A stretch of DNA of 19,527 nucleotides from an uncultured Bacteriovorax sp. (GCA_943914745.1 CALUDF010000014.1:1-19527), one strand, 5' to 3'. Numbered from the stretch's first letter, positions 7,281-14,780 are shown. The notes: generated by a model from the letters alone, not told the origin. Numbers and translations are program-made.

Positions 7281-9353
7281 ATGAAACACCTCGATTTAAG
7301 ATCTTATTGCGCCCAATTTTTGGAAGACGATCGTCTTGGGGCCTTGCCATTTTTTAAAGAAGAAGACTACACCGCAAGCTATCGCGACTTAATTGAGCTC
7401 TCTTTGTCTTTACATGAGACTCTAAAAAATGAAGACTCTTTTTTCGCTTTAAAAATCGACTCTCCTTATTTTTTCTTTGCCCACCTGCTCGCTTCTTTAT
7501 TCGCTAAAAAAAATGTCGTTGTCCTCTCTTCCAAAGAGCCAGAAAACGCTCTTCGCGAATACCAAAAGCAATTAGGCTTTGGCCGCATCATCAGTGGAGT
7601 GATAGGTTCAGGAAAAAAATTTGACTCTTTCCCCGATATTGACATCGAAAACTCTCAGATGGCCTTTAGCATCTTGAGTTCGGGCTCCAGTGGTCCTTCT
7701 AAATCTATTTTTCTTTCGTTAAATAATATCTACGCTTCAGCCATGAGTGTCGTTGATTTTTTTCAGATGACTTCTAAGGACACTTCTTTCATGAATCTTC
7801 CCCATCACCATATTGGTGGGATGATGATTTTGTGGAGGGCCTTCTTTAGCATGGGCCTTCTCACAAAGGTCAAAGGGGATTCTTTTGAATTTATATCACT
7901 TGTTCCCTTGCAATTTAAGCGCGCACTCAATGACCCCATGGAATTGGAGTCTTTAAAAAAATGCCGTGGGATTTTAATCGGAGGAGCTCCCCTAAGCGAA
8001 GATTTAAAATCCCAGGCAAAAAAATTAGAGCTTCCTGTTTTTGAGACATATGGAATGAGTGAGACCTCTTCACTTGTCATGCTCAATGGCAAGCCTCTTA
8101 AAGGCCAAAACATTAAGCTCGATAAAGAAGGGTATTTTCTCATTAAAGGACCTACGCTCTCACCAGGGGCCGCGCTTGATGAAGAAGGCTATTTTCATAC
8201 CAAAGACATTGGAAGAGAAAACTCTGATGGCACATTTTCTTTTTCCCACCGTGGAGACATTCTCTTTAAAAGCGCTGGTGAGCTCATCAATCCTCTCGAA
8301 GCCGAGACTCTCACTAAAGAGCTTCCCTGGGTCACTGAAGCTGTCTCTGTCGGCATCGTCCACCATGAATGGACGAAGGCCCAGGCACTCGTCTATAAAA
8401 GCTCTGATCCTGATAAAAGTGCAGACGAGTGCACTCGCCTTATCAAGGCCCACTTAAAAAAAGAGCTTCATCCCCATCTTGTGCCTCGCTACTTTTATCA
8501 GGCCCAAGAAGGAATTTTTAAAGAAGGACTAAAACCTAAGCGCTATCAAATCGAGCGCTTTGCCAGTGAAGAGTTTTTTAAAAATCTTTTTCATTACCTC
8601 TACATCCCTCATCCCGAAGCAAAAAAGTTAGTGGTTTTCTTTCATGGGTTCATGGAAGAGCACACCGATATGATTCCCCTTATGGATACTCACCACCAAT
8701 GCTCCTATCTTTTTATCGACTTCCCAGGACATGGAAAAAGCCGGGTGAGCGCTTTTAAAAAGCGCGAAGATGTCTTTTATTATTTAAGCGAGCTCATTTC
8801 ATTTAAGGCCGATAATCTTCCTTACACACTCTATGGCTATTCAATGGGAGGAAGAATTGCGCTTGAGCTCGCCCTGGATTACTTAAGGCCGGATCTTTTA
8901 ATTTTAGAGTCGTCGCATTTTGGATTTACCAACTCCGAAGAAAAGCGCCATCGCCTTGAATCTGACCGCACTCTTTTTAAAGACGTCCTGGATTTAAACG
9001 TTTTTTTCGAGAGCTGGTACAACAATCCTATTTTTGCCAATTACAACCAATCCTCTCACTACAAAATTGACCTTGAAAAAAAGCTCTCTCACCCAATCCA
9101 GGAATGGCAATCCTCACTGGAATTTAACTCTCCCGGAACCTCTCCTTATTTCTACAAAGAAGTCATGGCAAAACTCGCCCTGCTCAAAGTCATAGGCATC
9201 GTTGGAAGCCTGGATACAAAATACCAAAATCATTTTACGGAAGTCAAAAAAGAGCTCAGCGACTTTCACCTTTTTGAAATCAAAGGAGCAGGACACAACC
9301 CTCATAAGACTCACGCAAGTGAGATCAAAAAGATTTTAAGAACGTTTATCTAA
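7281..9353 (+). CDS. Fusion of MenE-like acyl-CoA ligase and MenH-like hydrolase
   Basis: This 690-residue protein joins two menaquinone-pathway activities. Residues 1 to about 430 are an ANL adenylating enzyme like o-succinylbenzoate-CoA ligase (MenE). They include the P-loop SSGSSGPSKS (132-141), LPHHHIGGM like the MenE LPxxHISG, YGMSETSS (257-264), YFHTKD (304-309), SHRGD with Arg324, and a Lys-rich end (KEGLKPKR, 414-421) where the catalytic lysine should be. Residues about 445-690 match SHCHC synthase (MenH): VVFFHGF, PGHGKSR, nucleophile Ser521 in GYSMGG, WYNNPIFAN, Asp645 in GSLDTKY and His672 in GAGHNPH. The ATG at 7281 is preferred to an in-frame TTG at 7266 inside dinB. It starts 5 bases after dinB. 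Its last 18 bases overlap the convergent Hpt gene. I am confident of both domains and less sure of exact substrates. Confidence 0.85.
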   Translation: MKHLDLRSYCAQFLEDDRLGALPFFKEEDYTASYRDLIELSLSLHETLKNEDSFFALKIDSPYFFFAHLLASLFAKKNVVVLSSKEPENALREYQKQLGFGRIISGVIGSGKKFDSFPDIDIENSQMAFSILSSGSSGPSKSIFLSLNNIYASAMSVVDFFQMTSKDTSFMNLPHHHIGGMMILWRAFFSMGLLTKVKGDSFEFISLVPLQFKRALNDPMELESLKKCRGILIGGAPLSEDLKSQAKKLELPVFETYGMSETSSLVMLNGKPLKGQNIKLDKEGYFLIKGPTLSPGAALDEEGYFHTKDIGRENSDGTFSFSHRGDILFKSAGELINPLEAETLTKELPWVTEAVSVGIVHHEWTKAQALVYKSSDPDKSADECTRLIKAHLKKELHPHLVPRYFYQAQEGIFKEGLKPKRYQIERFASEEFFKNLFHYLYIPHPEAKKLVVFFHGFMEEHTDMIPLMDTHHQCSYLFIDFPGHGKSRVSAFKKREDVFYYLSELISFKADNLPYTLYGYSMGGRIALELALDYLRPDLLILESSHFGFTNSEEKRHRLESDRTLFKDVLDLNVFFESWYNNPIFANYNQSSHYKIDLEKKLSHPIQEWQSSLEFNSPGTSPYFYKEVMAKLALLKVIGIVGSLDTKYQNHFTEVKKELSDFHLFEIKGAGHNPHKTHASEIKKILRTFI

Positions 9354-9695
9354 ATGGTCTTTGAAGACGGCGATCTCGCCAAGAAAGAGCGACATGTGCT
9401 CCTCAAGCTGAGCTAAGAGCTTTGATGAATCCTCAAACTGCGACTTATGCCCTCGAAGCTCTAACTCATAAGCAATCTTCGCCCCATTTTCAGAGAAAAA
9501 ATTCCTAAGAATTCCTTTAAAAGTGTGCGCATGAAGGCGCAACTCATCGCCTTGTTTCTCTTGAATAGATTTGCGGATAGAGCCAATAAGGTCTTCATAG
9601 CTTCCAGAGAAAGCATCAATCATCTCCAGGAGGATTTCTTCATCTCCCTGAAACTGCTTGAGTAAATACTGCTCATTGAATGATTGGTACACCAT
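9336..9695 (-). CDS. Stand-alone Hpt phosphotransfer protein
   Basis: This 119-residue protein is a single histidine-containing phosphotransfer (Hpt) domain. The phospho-accepting residue is His57 in the HxxKG motif (H57-T-F-K60-G61). It is followed by a Leu/Phe-rich helix and Glu-rich helices that complete a four-helix bundle. Such proteins pass phosphate between receiver domains in a phosphorelay. No membrane segment, kinase core or receiver is fused. The nearest kinase-like gene is about 3 kb away (12753-13445), so its partners are unknown. Its 3' end overlaps the 3' end of the MenE-MenH gene by 18 bases, tail to tail. The start is the first ATG; the ribosome site is weak. Confidence 0.8.
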   Translation of the reverse strand: MVYQSFNEQYLLKQFQGDEEILLEMIDAFSGSYEDLIGSIRKSIQEKQGDELRLHAHTFKGILRNFFSENGAKIAYELELRGHKSQFEDSSKLLAQLEEHMSLFLGEIAVFKDHLDKRS

Positions 9696-9751
9696 AGGTT
9701 TATATTAACTAAAAAACCTTTACGATTAAAGTTTTTTCGTTTTCCGACCGA

Positions 9752-9757
9752 TAAGAT
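9752..9757 (+). promoter_or_regulatory. -10 box just before a small gene
   Basis: TAAGAT at 9752-9757 lies 5 bases before the ATG at 9763, the same spacing as at nth and close to that at lexA. I see no convincing -35 box 16-18 bases further upstream, only a T-rich run, so this is a tentative promoter element. It suggests a leaderless transcript. Confidence 0.35.
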
Positions 9758-9762
9758 CAAAT

Positions 9763-10080
9763 ATGACAGATAAAGTGATCCGCCTCGACCTCTTAAGAAG
9801 CTTCTACAGAGCGGAGTCTCGCCTGAAGGGCAATGACAACCTCGAGCTTAAAGACATCGCCAATGAGCTTAAAATCGCCAACGATTTGAAGGCCTCTGAT
9901 GATGATGCGGAAATTTCAAACGCCACGGGCTCACCTTACTTGCAGGACCAACGCTTTCAGAGAAAAAATGTGCTTTTTGGCTCTGCTGAAGAGACGGATT
10001 GGAAGACGGTTAAGAGTTATGAAGAGACGAGAAATAAAACTCTGGTTTTTACAAACTTAAAAAAACTCAACATCCTTTAA
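9763..10080 (+). CDS. Small cytoplasmic protein of unknown function
   Basis: This 105-residue protein has no signal peptide, membrane helix or cysteine. It is highly charged: the N-terminal half (LDLLRSFYRAESRLKGNDNL) should be helical, and the middle is acidic (SDDDAE). The C-terminal part has FQRKNVLFGSAEETDW and ends in Lys/Leu-rich LKKLNIL. I do not recognise a family. Coding is supported by its own likely -10 box just upstream and a strong terminator four bases after its stop. It lies head to head with the Hpt gene, about 67 bases apart. Confidence 0.6.
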   Translation: MTDKVIRLDLLRSFYRAESRLKGNDNLELKDIANELKIANDLKASDDDAEISNATGSPYLQDQRFQRKNVLFGSAEETDWKTVKSYEETRNKTLVFTNLKKLNIL

Positions 10081-10083
10081 AAT

Positions 10084-10111
10084 AAAAAAGGGACCCGCAG
10101 GTCCCTTTTTT
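10084..10111. terminator. Strong bidirectional Rho-independent terminator
   Basis: A perfect 12-base-pair stem (GGGACC 10090-10095 with GGTCCC 10100-10105, extended by six A:T pairs on each side) closes a CGCA tetraloop. It has an A run on one side and a T run on the other, so it works in both directions. It serves the small plus-strand gene ending at 10080 and the minus-strand gene ending at 10117. Confidence 0.92.
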
Positions 10112-10116
10112 TTGGT

Positions 10117-10848
10117 CTATTTCTTACCTTTCTTTTTTCTCATTTTAATTAAGAAAAATGCGATGGCCGCCACGGCAATGATCCCGATAAGAGTCGTTGT
10201 CTCGTCTGCGCCTGATCCACCCTTATTTTTCTTCTGCATTGAGATGTCTGCATTTTGTCCCTGATCTGGAATAAATGTTCCATCTTCAATTAAAGTTCCT
10301 TCTTCTTTTTTAATCCCACCAACCTGATGAGCGTTTGATTTTTGATCAAATACTTTAAGAGTCGCGATGATTTTTTCAAAAATGTCCTGGTATGAATCAT
10401 AGTGATCTTTAGCAACTGAGAATGTAACTGCGATTCCCAGAGAGTCTTTGACTGTGGCCAAGTATCTCGTGTAGAAGCCAGGAACTTCAGAGGCCAAGTG
10501 AAGTGAGTCAACCCATCTTTGTCCGTTGATTTCTCTGACTGTCACTGATTTAGCTTCAGAAATTTGCGTCTTTCCACCTGGAAGAGTGAAAGACTTCGGG
10601 GCTTTCAAGTAGGCCTGATACTCATCAAGGGAGTCTTGCTCACCTCTGTATTTTGCGGCCAAAATGATGATGGCCTCTTTCTTACGGTCTTTGTTTTCAC
10701 TTTGGCAAACCCACTCTGATCCCTCAAGAGCACACTCCCATCCATTAGGGAGCTCGAACTCCGAGAACTGGCTTGAGAATGTTTTGGCAAAAACATTTGT
10801 CGAAAGCGCCAAAGACAGAGTGATAAATATTAAACGAAAGCTTTTCAT
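10117..10848 (-). CDS. Exported protein with C-terminal membrane anchor, unknown function
   Basis: I do not recognise this 243-residue protein. The ATG at 10848 is preferred to a TTG 12 bases upstream because a GAGGG Shine-Dalgarno sequence lies 5 bases before it. The ATG also gives a normal signal peptide (MKSFRLIFITLSLALSTNVFA, 21 residues). The mature domain (22 to about 170) contains two cysteines close together (WECALEGSEWVC), likely a disulphide, and a mixed alpha/beta pattern. A polar linker ends in a Gly-rich piece (NKGGSG). One hydrophobic helix (about 217-236) and a basic tail (RKKKGKK) follow. This signal peptide, ectodomain, Gly-rich linker, helix and basic tail order resembles C-terminal sorting tags, or it may be a simple inner-membrane anchor with the domain in the periplasm. 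A promoter with a palindrome lies just upstream. Confidence 0.75.
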   Translation of the reverse strand: MKSFRLIFITLSLALSTNVFAKTFSSQFSEFELPNGWECALEGSEWVCQSENKDRKKEAIIILAAKYRGEQDSLDEYQAYLKAPKSFTLPGGKTQISEAKSVTVREINGQRWVDSLHLASEVPGFYTRYLATVKDSLGIAVTFSVAKDHYDSYQDIFEKIIATLKVFDQKSNAHQVGGIKKEEGTLIEDGTFIPDQGQNADISMQKKNKGGSGADETTTLIGIIAVAAIAFFLIKMRKKKGKK

Positions 10849-10880
10849 TCGAACCCTCAAGTTTTAACAATAATAGTTTA

Positions 10881-10908
10881 ATTTTATCACCATGGTGATT
10901 ATTATCAA
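10881..10908 (-). promoter_or_regulatory. Promoter containing a 14-base palindrome (operator candidate)
   Basis: On the minus strand TTGATA (10903-10908), a 16-base spacer and TAAAAT (10881-10886) form a fair sigma70 promoter for the gene starting at 10848. The spacer is filled by a perfect 14-base palindrome, ATCACCATGGTGAT (10886-10899), touching the -10 box. This is a classic repressor position, and also where MerR-type activators bind. No regulator gene is next to it. The promoter is likely and the operator role is inferred. Confidence 0.55.
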
Positions 10909-10924
10909 ACAGTTAAATTCTTTC

Positions 10925-12097
10925 CTAGTACCCGCGAGCAGCGAAACCCGGTTTAATTACAACATCTTTGTACTTTTTTACGAGCTTAATAACTGACCAA
11001 TCCGCCCCAACTTCATAAACGATGCCAGAAGCGACAAGCACGTTACCGCCAAAATAATCTGTCTGGTAGATATCAAACTTCATCCCTTTTTCCACATCCG
11101 TCGAGAGCCCCTGATCGATTCGCAGGAAATTCCCTCTGGCCGAGACCTTAAGGACTGATCCGTCCACATGATACTCTTTAAACGATTCCACTTTAACTGA
11201 CTCTGGGGTGACTCCCGCCGAGTTCCAAGTCAAACCTAAAAGGATTGAGCTTCCTTTATCAGTTGATTTACCGGAGATCACCGTTTGGCCCTTAAGACTT
11301 GCGAGGACTTTATCAAAAGCGTAATTGATTCCTAAGTAAGGAGCAATTTTCTCGCGGTTGATACTATAAAAAAGATTAGAGGCCCCTTTGGACTGCAGTG
11401 GTTTTAAAAGTGGCGTTTCCGTGAACTCATCTTTTTTAAGCGAGTAAATCCCATCCACTCCGGCCAGTAATCCAAGTTTTGTAAAACGGTACATGCTCTC
11501 AAGCTTATAGACGACTTCCTGGCTGTTGTCGTTTGCCGGGTTATTAAAGCCCAGCTTCATATCGAGCTTCCATGGTGCGCTCGAGTAAGTGGCCAGTAAA
11601 TCCACTCCATACTCACTTCCAGCGTCTCCTAAGATCACTTCATCCGTGGGAGCTTCCAGTGTCACTTCATAAGTCGGGTTCGAGTAAAAAGCGTGGCGGA
11701 AATGGGCCGCAATCGCGTAGCGCATTTTTCCAATGGGATCAAAGGCGTACTTCACTTCAACTCCGGCCGACTCGATTCCTGAATTGGTCGCTTCGACTTC
11801 ATTTAAAGTAGACGACACACTTCGTGCGCGCCCAAATAAAGAGAGTTCAAGAGTTTTACTGACACCATAAGAGAGACCAAAGTCCAAATCAATCAAGCGA
11901 AACTCTGCACCTTCTGGCATTTCAATTTCAGTTCCTTCCTGGTCTAGTAAGGCAGACGTTTGCCACACCATCGCGCTGGTCATGATCGAGTAGGCCTTCG
12001 GGTTTAAGAGCTCTGCCCCACCACGATGTGTTGCCACGGCATAGGCATTTCCCAGAGGAAGGGACAATAAAGAGAGAGTGCAAAATAATTTACGCAT
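10925..12097 (-). CDS. Exported beta-rich protein, probably outer-membrane associated
   Basis: This 390-residue protein has a signal peptide (MRKLFCTLSLLSLPLGNAYA). About 280 residues follow in which Gly- and aromatic-rich strands alternate (LIDLDFGLSYGVSKTLELSLF; KLGLLAGVDGIYSL; IAPYLGINYAF), the look of an outer-membrane beta-barrel. The last 73 residues (318-390) differ: VSARGNFLRIDQGLSTDVEKG with KFDIYQTD looks like the small SH3-like domain at the end of FlgT-type proteins. The C terminus is not the usual Phe of barrels, as it ends ARGY. The ATG overlaps the stop of the upstream gene by 8 bases, so translation is probably coupled. The specific function is unknown. Confidence 0.75.
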   Translation of the reverse strand: MRKLFCTLSLLSLPLGNAYAVATHRGGAELLNPKAYSIMTSAMVWQTSALLDQEGTEIEMPEGAEFRLIDLDFGLSYGVSKTLELSLFGRARSVSSTLNEVEATNSGIESAGVEVKYAFDPIGKMRYAIAAHFRHAFYSNPTYEVTLEAPTDEVILGDAGSEYGVDLLATYSSAPWKLDMKLGFNNPANDNSQEVVYKLESMYRFTKLGLLAGVDGIYSLKKDEFTETPLLKPLQSKGASNLFYSINREKIAPYLGINYAFDKVLASLKGQTVISGKSTDKGSSILLGLTWNSAGVTPESVKVESFKEYHVDGSVLKVSARGNFLRIDQGLSTDVEKGMKFDIYQTDYFGGNVLVASGIVYEVGADWSVIKLVKKYKDVVIKPGFAARGY

Positions 12098-12686
12098 ACA
12101 ATTCTTTCACGAAAAAAAAATGATTCCGGTTATCGAAATCAAAAAGGTTACTCTTACTCTTCCACTCTTTGGGGGTTTTTTCAAAGAGAGTGAAACTCTC
12201 GGCAACCATCACAAAGGGCGAAGAAAACTCAATTTTTGCTGTCTCAATCGCGGCCTCTATGTCCTGGGCAGACTCAAAGCGCCCAATCGGCAGAACTGGA
12301 TTGTCAGCATTTTTACTTTTATTAAATTTTACTCCATATTCTTTTAGAAAAAAATAGAGCGATTCCTGGCAGTGAAGAATGTCTGGGGAAATCAGGGGGG
12401 TGAGAAAGAGCGATCCCTTTTTCCCCATGGAGAAATTAATTCCGTTAAATTCCACTTGAGAAAGGGAGTCGAGGCCATAGAGGTGGCCTTCAAGAAGCTC
12501 GGTGAGATCTTCAATAAAATTCGTCTCATCTTCTTTTTTTTGAAATTCCACAGTAAATGGCGGCAGGATCGTCAGCTGAAGCCTTGAGCCCTTTTCAAAT
12601 TTCGAATCAAAGCGCTTCCTGAAGCTTTCGATTTTTTTGTAATGGATAGAGCCTGGATCAAACGTTAGTCCTATAAAGAATTCCAT
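12090..12686 (-). CDS. 2H-phosphoesterase-like protein lacking both catalytic motifs
   Basis: This 198-residue cytoplasmic protein follows the two-lobed pattern of the LigT/YjcG 2H phosphoesterase superfamily, but its two HxT motifs are gone. The first should be HxTxxPPF; here it reads Q37-L-T39-ILPPF. The second should be PHxTxGR; here it reads P-V131-L-P133-IGRF. The surrounding hydrophobic and Pro-Phe or Gly-Arg framework is kept, so the fold is likely intact while cyclic-phosphodiesterase chemistry is not. It may bind RNA or a nucleotide, or act as a partner protein. The ATG at 12686 is preferred to a GTG two codons upstream because AAGGAG then lies 5 bases away. It overlaps the next gene and lies 66 bases after the kinase gene. 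Confidence 0.65.
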   Translation of the reverse strand: MEFFIGLTFDPGSIHYKKIESFRKRFDSKFEKGSRLQLTILPPFTVEFQKKEDETNFIEDLTELLEGHLYGLDSLSQVEFNGINFSMGKKGSLFLTPLISPDILHCQESLYFFLKEYGVKFNKSKNADNPVLPIGRFESAQDIEAAIETAKIEFSSPFVMVAESFTLFEKTPKEWKSKSNLFDFDNRNHFFFVKELYA

Positions 12687-12752
12687 GCTCACTCCTTCTT
12701 GGATTGAATCTATACTTTATAGCTTAAAAACAATTTGGAGTGGTGACAAGCA

Positions 12753-13445
12753 TTAAGCAGCGATTTTATCGGATTTAGCGGCCTTAATGGGAAGAAACAA
12801 TCTGTTTATCCAAGTGCCATGAGAGATTTCATAGGAGAAACTTCCGCCATTTTCTTCTGCGAGGTGGTGAATGGACTCAAGGCCTAATCCGTGATTAAAA
12901 GCATTGCGCTCAGGTATTTCCTCTTCACTATTTTTTCTCATGACATTTTTTGTCCTGATAAAAAGGCCCGTTTCCTTGAGCGTGAATTCAAACTCCACAC
13001 TCTCTGCATGCGCTTCGGCCATGTTCTTGATGAGATTATTCATTATGCGGTAGAAGCATGGATAATAGATTTGGGCCCCCTCAAGGACTCCTTCCTCCAT
13101 CTTAAAGCTGGAGCTGACATTCATCTGAGTTAAGTAAGTCAAAGAAAGCTGAGCATAGGCCACCTTCGCATAAGTAAAAGGCACCCACTCCAACGTCTCA
13201 CTTAGATTCTTGTGCTTAAAATCATAGTGGTCGCGGATGAGGCTCTGGAGTGTTTTAATTTCGCTGGCAAGCATCTTCACGCCTTGAGGAGGAACACTGG
13301 ATTTTTCAATTTCTCTTTGCCCCAAGTACAAAAGAAGCCCGTGGGTCTGATTGATGATGTCGTGAAAAAAGAGGCGGTCTCGAAGCTCTCCATCAAGATC
13401 TGTGTGAGACTTAATTTCTTGCGGTTTCTTTTTTAAAGTTAACAC
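12753..13445 (-). CDS. Short soluble sensor-less histidine kinase-like protein
   Basis: This 230-residue protein contains only the dimerisation/H-box helices and a GHKL ATPase domain. The phospho-acceptor is probably His28 in FFHDIINQTHGL (H-D-x-x-N pattern). The N-box lies at 136-145 (NNLIKNMAEA) and the G2 box at 185-189 (HGLGL), followed by ENGGSFSYE. The usual D-x-G-x-G is replaced around 164-168 (RTKNV), as in kinases with a reduced ATP site. There is no signal peptide, membrane helix, PAS domain or receiver, so an input must come from a partner. Translation starts at a GTG with GAGGA 4 bases before it, and both are inside a long hairpin (13443-13491). It lies 54 bases downstream of eno on the same strand. 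Confidence 0.75.
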   Translation of the reverse strand: MLTLKKKPQEIKSHTDLDGELRDRLFFHDIINQTHGLLLYLGQREIEKSSVPPQGVKMLASEIKTLQSLIRDHYDFKHKNLSETLEWVPFTYAKVAYAQLSLTYLTQMNVSSSFKMEEGVLEGAQIYYPCFYRIMNNLIKNMAEAHAESVEFEFTLKETGLFIRTKNVMRKNSEEEIPERNAFNHGLGLESIHHLAEENGGSFSYEISHGTWINRLFLPIKAAKSDKIAA

Positions 13446-13491
13446 AGGGTCCTCTCTTTAAGCTTTTACGCCCGAAGAGAAAGACCCTGTG
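13443..13491 (-). promoter_or_regulatory. Intercistronic RNA hairpin covering a start site
   Basis: CACAGGGTC (13443-13451) pairs perfectly with GACCCTGTG (13483-13491). After a small bulge TCTCTT (13453-13458) pairs with AAGAGA (13475-13480), leaving a 16-base loop. In the minus-strand transcript the 3' arm contains the Shine-Dalgarno sequence and the GTG start of the kinase gene. No T run follows, so it is not a standard terminator. It may limit kinase translation or protect the eno 3' end from decay. Confidence 0.6.
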
Positions 13492-13499
13492 GTTGATGA

Positions 13500-14780
13500 C
13501 TATTTTACTGGTATGTAAAGTGCCTCTGCCCCAAGCTCTTCTTCAATGCGAAGAAGCTGATTGTACTTTTCCATGCGGTCAGATCTGCTCGCTGAGCCCG
13601 TCTTGATGTGCGCACACCCTGTGGCCACGGCAAGATCAGCAATGAAAGAGTCGCCGGTTTCTCCCGAGCGGTGTGAAACGATGGCCTTGTAGTTATTGTT
13701 AAACCCAAGCTCCATAGCTTCAAAAGTTTCGCTCATCGTTCCGATCTGGTTTACCTTCACCAGGATAGCGTTTGCCTCACCCGCTTTAATTCCTGCCTCA
13801 AAAATCTTCTTGTTCGTAACGAATAAATCGTCTCCAACAAGTGTCACTTTTGAACCAAGAGCTTTTGTGAGTTCAATCCAACCTTGGTGATCCCCTTCAT
13901 CGAGACCATCTTCAATGGAATATATCGGATATTTAGAGACGAGATCTGAATAGTACTTAACCATTTCAGAGGTAGTGAAAACTTTGCCCTGCATTTGGTA
14001 TTTTCCGTCTTTGTAGAACTCGCTTGCTGCTGAATCCAGAGAAATTGAGATGTCCACTCCTGGTTTATACCCGGCATTTGTGATCGCCTTTAAAATCAGT
14101 TCAATGGCCTCTTCATGCGACTTCAGATCTGGGGCGAATCCACCTTCGTCACCCACGTTAGTTGAGTGATTCGATTCAGTTAGAACTTTCTTCAGTGAGT
14201 GAAAGACTTCCACTCCCGCGCGGAGGTTTTCGCCAAAAGACTTCTTCATGTGGGGAACGATCATGAACTCTTGGATGTCCAGATTGTTTGAAGCGTGTGA
14301 GCCACCATTAATGATGTTCATAAGCGGAGAAGGCATGACGTATTTTTTATGCGAGTTTGGCGCCTTACACTTCTCAAACATGTATTTAAAAAGGCTCATC
14401 TTCGAGTCCATCGCTCCTGCGCGACAGACGGCCATCGAAACACCTAGAAGAGCGTTTGCTCCAAGCTTTGATTTATTTTCAGTCCCGTCCATCTCCAGCA
14501 TGATCGAGTCGATCTTTTTTAATTCCGTCGAATCCATCCCGACAATTTTCGGAGCGATGATTTCATTGACGTTTTTAACCGCTTTTAAAACGGATTTTCC
14601 CATGTAGTAAGACTTCTCGCCGTCGCGAAGTTCAAGGGCCTCTTTTGATCCCGTTGAAGCTCCCGATGGAACCGCTGCGCGAGCGAGATTGCCGGCCTCT
14701 GTCACTACATCCACTTCAACCGTTGGGTTTCCACGTGAATCGAGAATTTGACGGGCCTTGATAGACTTGATTTTTGACAT
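13500..14780 (-). CDS. eno: Enolase
   Basis: This 426-residue cytoplasmic enzyme interconverts 2-phosphoglycerate and phosphoenolpyruvate in glycolysis and gluconeogenesis. It is full length and has all key residues: the mobile loop SGASTG (39-44), His162 in GGSHASN, Glu212 in GDEGGFAP, the magnesium ligands Asp249, Glu290 and Asp317, the catalytic base Lys342 in VKVNQIG, and SHRSGET (369-375) that grips the phosphate. An AAGGA Shine-Dalgarno sequence about 8 bases before the ATG overlaps the murI stop codon, and the two genes are 10 bases apart, so eno is cotranscribed with murI. The kinase gene follows after an intercistronic hairpin. murI-eno is an unusual pairing; eno often sits with pyrG. 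Confidence 0.98.
   Translation of the reverse strand: MSKIKSIKARQILDSRGNPTVEVDVVTEAGNLARAAVPSGASTGSKEALELRDGEKSYYMGKSVLKAVKNVNEIIAPKIVGMDSTELKKIDSIMLEMDGTENKSKLGANALLGVSMAVCRAGAMDSKMSLFKYMFEKCKAPNSHKKYVMPSPLMNIINGGSHASNNLDIQEFMIVPHMKKSFGENLRAGVEVFHSLKKVLTESNHSTNVGDEGGFAPDLKSHEEAIELILKAITNAGYKPGVDISISLDSAASEFYKDGKYQMQGKVFTTSEMVKYYSDLVSKYPIYSIEDGLDEGDHQGWIELTKALGSKVTLVGDDLFVTNKKIFEAGIKAGEANAILVKVNQIGTMSETFEAMELGFNNNYKAIVSHRSGETGDSFIADLAVATGCAHIKTGSASRSDRMEKYNQLLRIEEELGAEALYIPVK

Noticed and set aside
12693..12752. Promoter between the kinase and the 2H-like gene
   Set aside because: TTGTCA and TATAAA-like pieces occur on the minus strand but the spacing (about 22 bases) is wrong.
13443..13491. 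Reading the eno-kinase hairpin as a plain terminator
   Set aside because: No T run follows the stem on the minus strand; the next bases are mixed and A-rich coding sequence.
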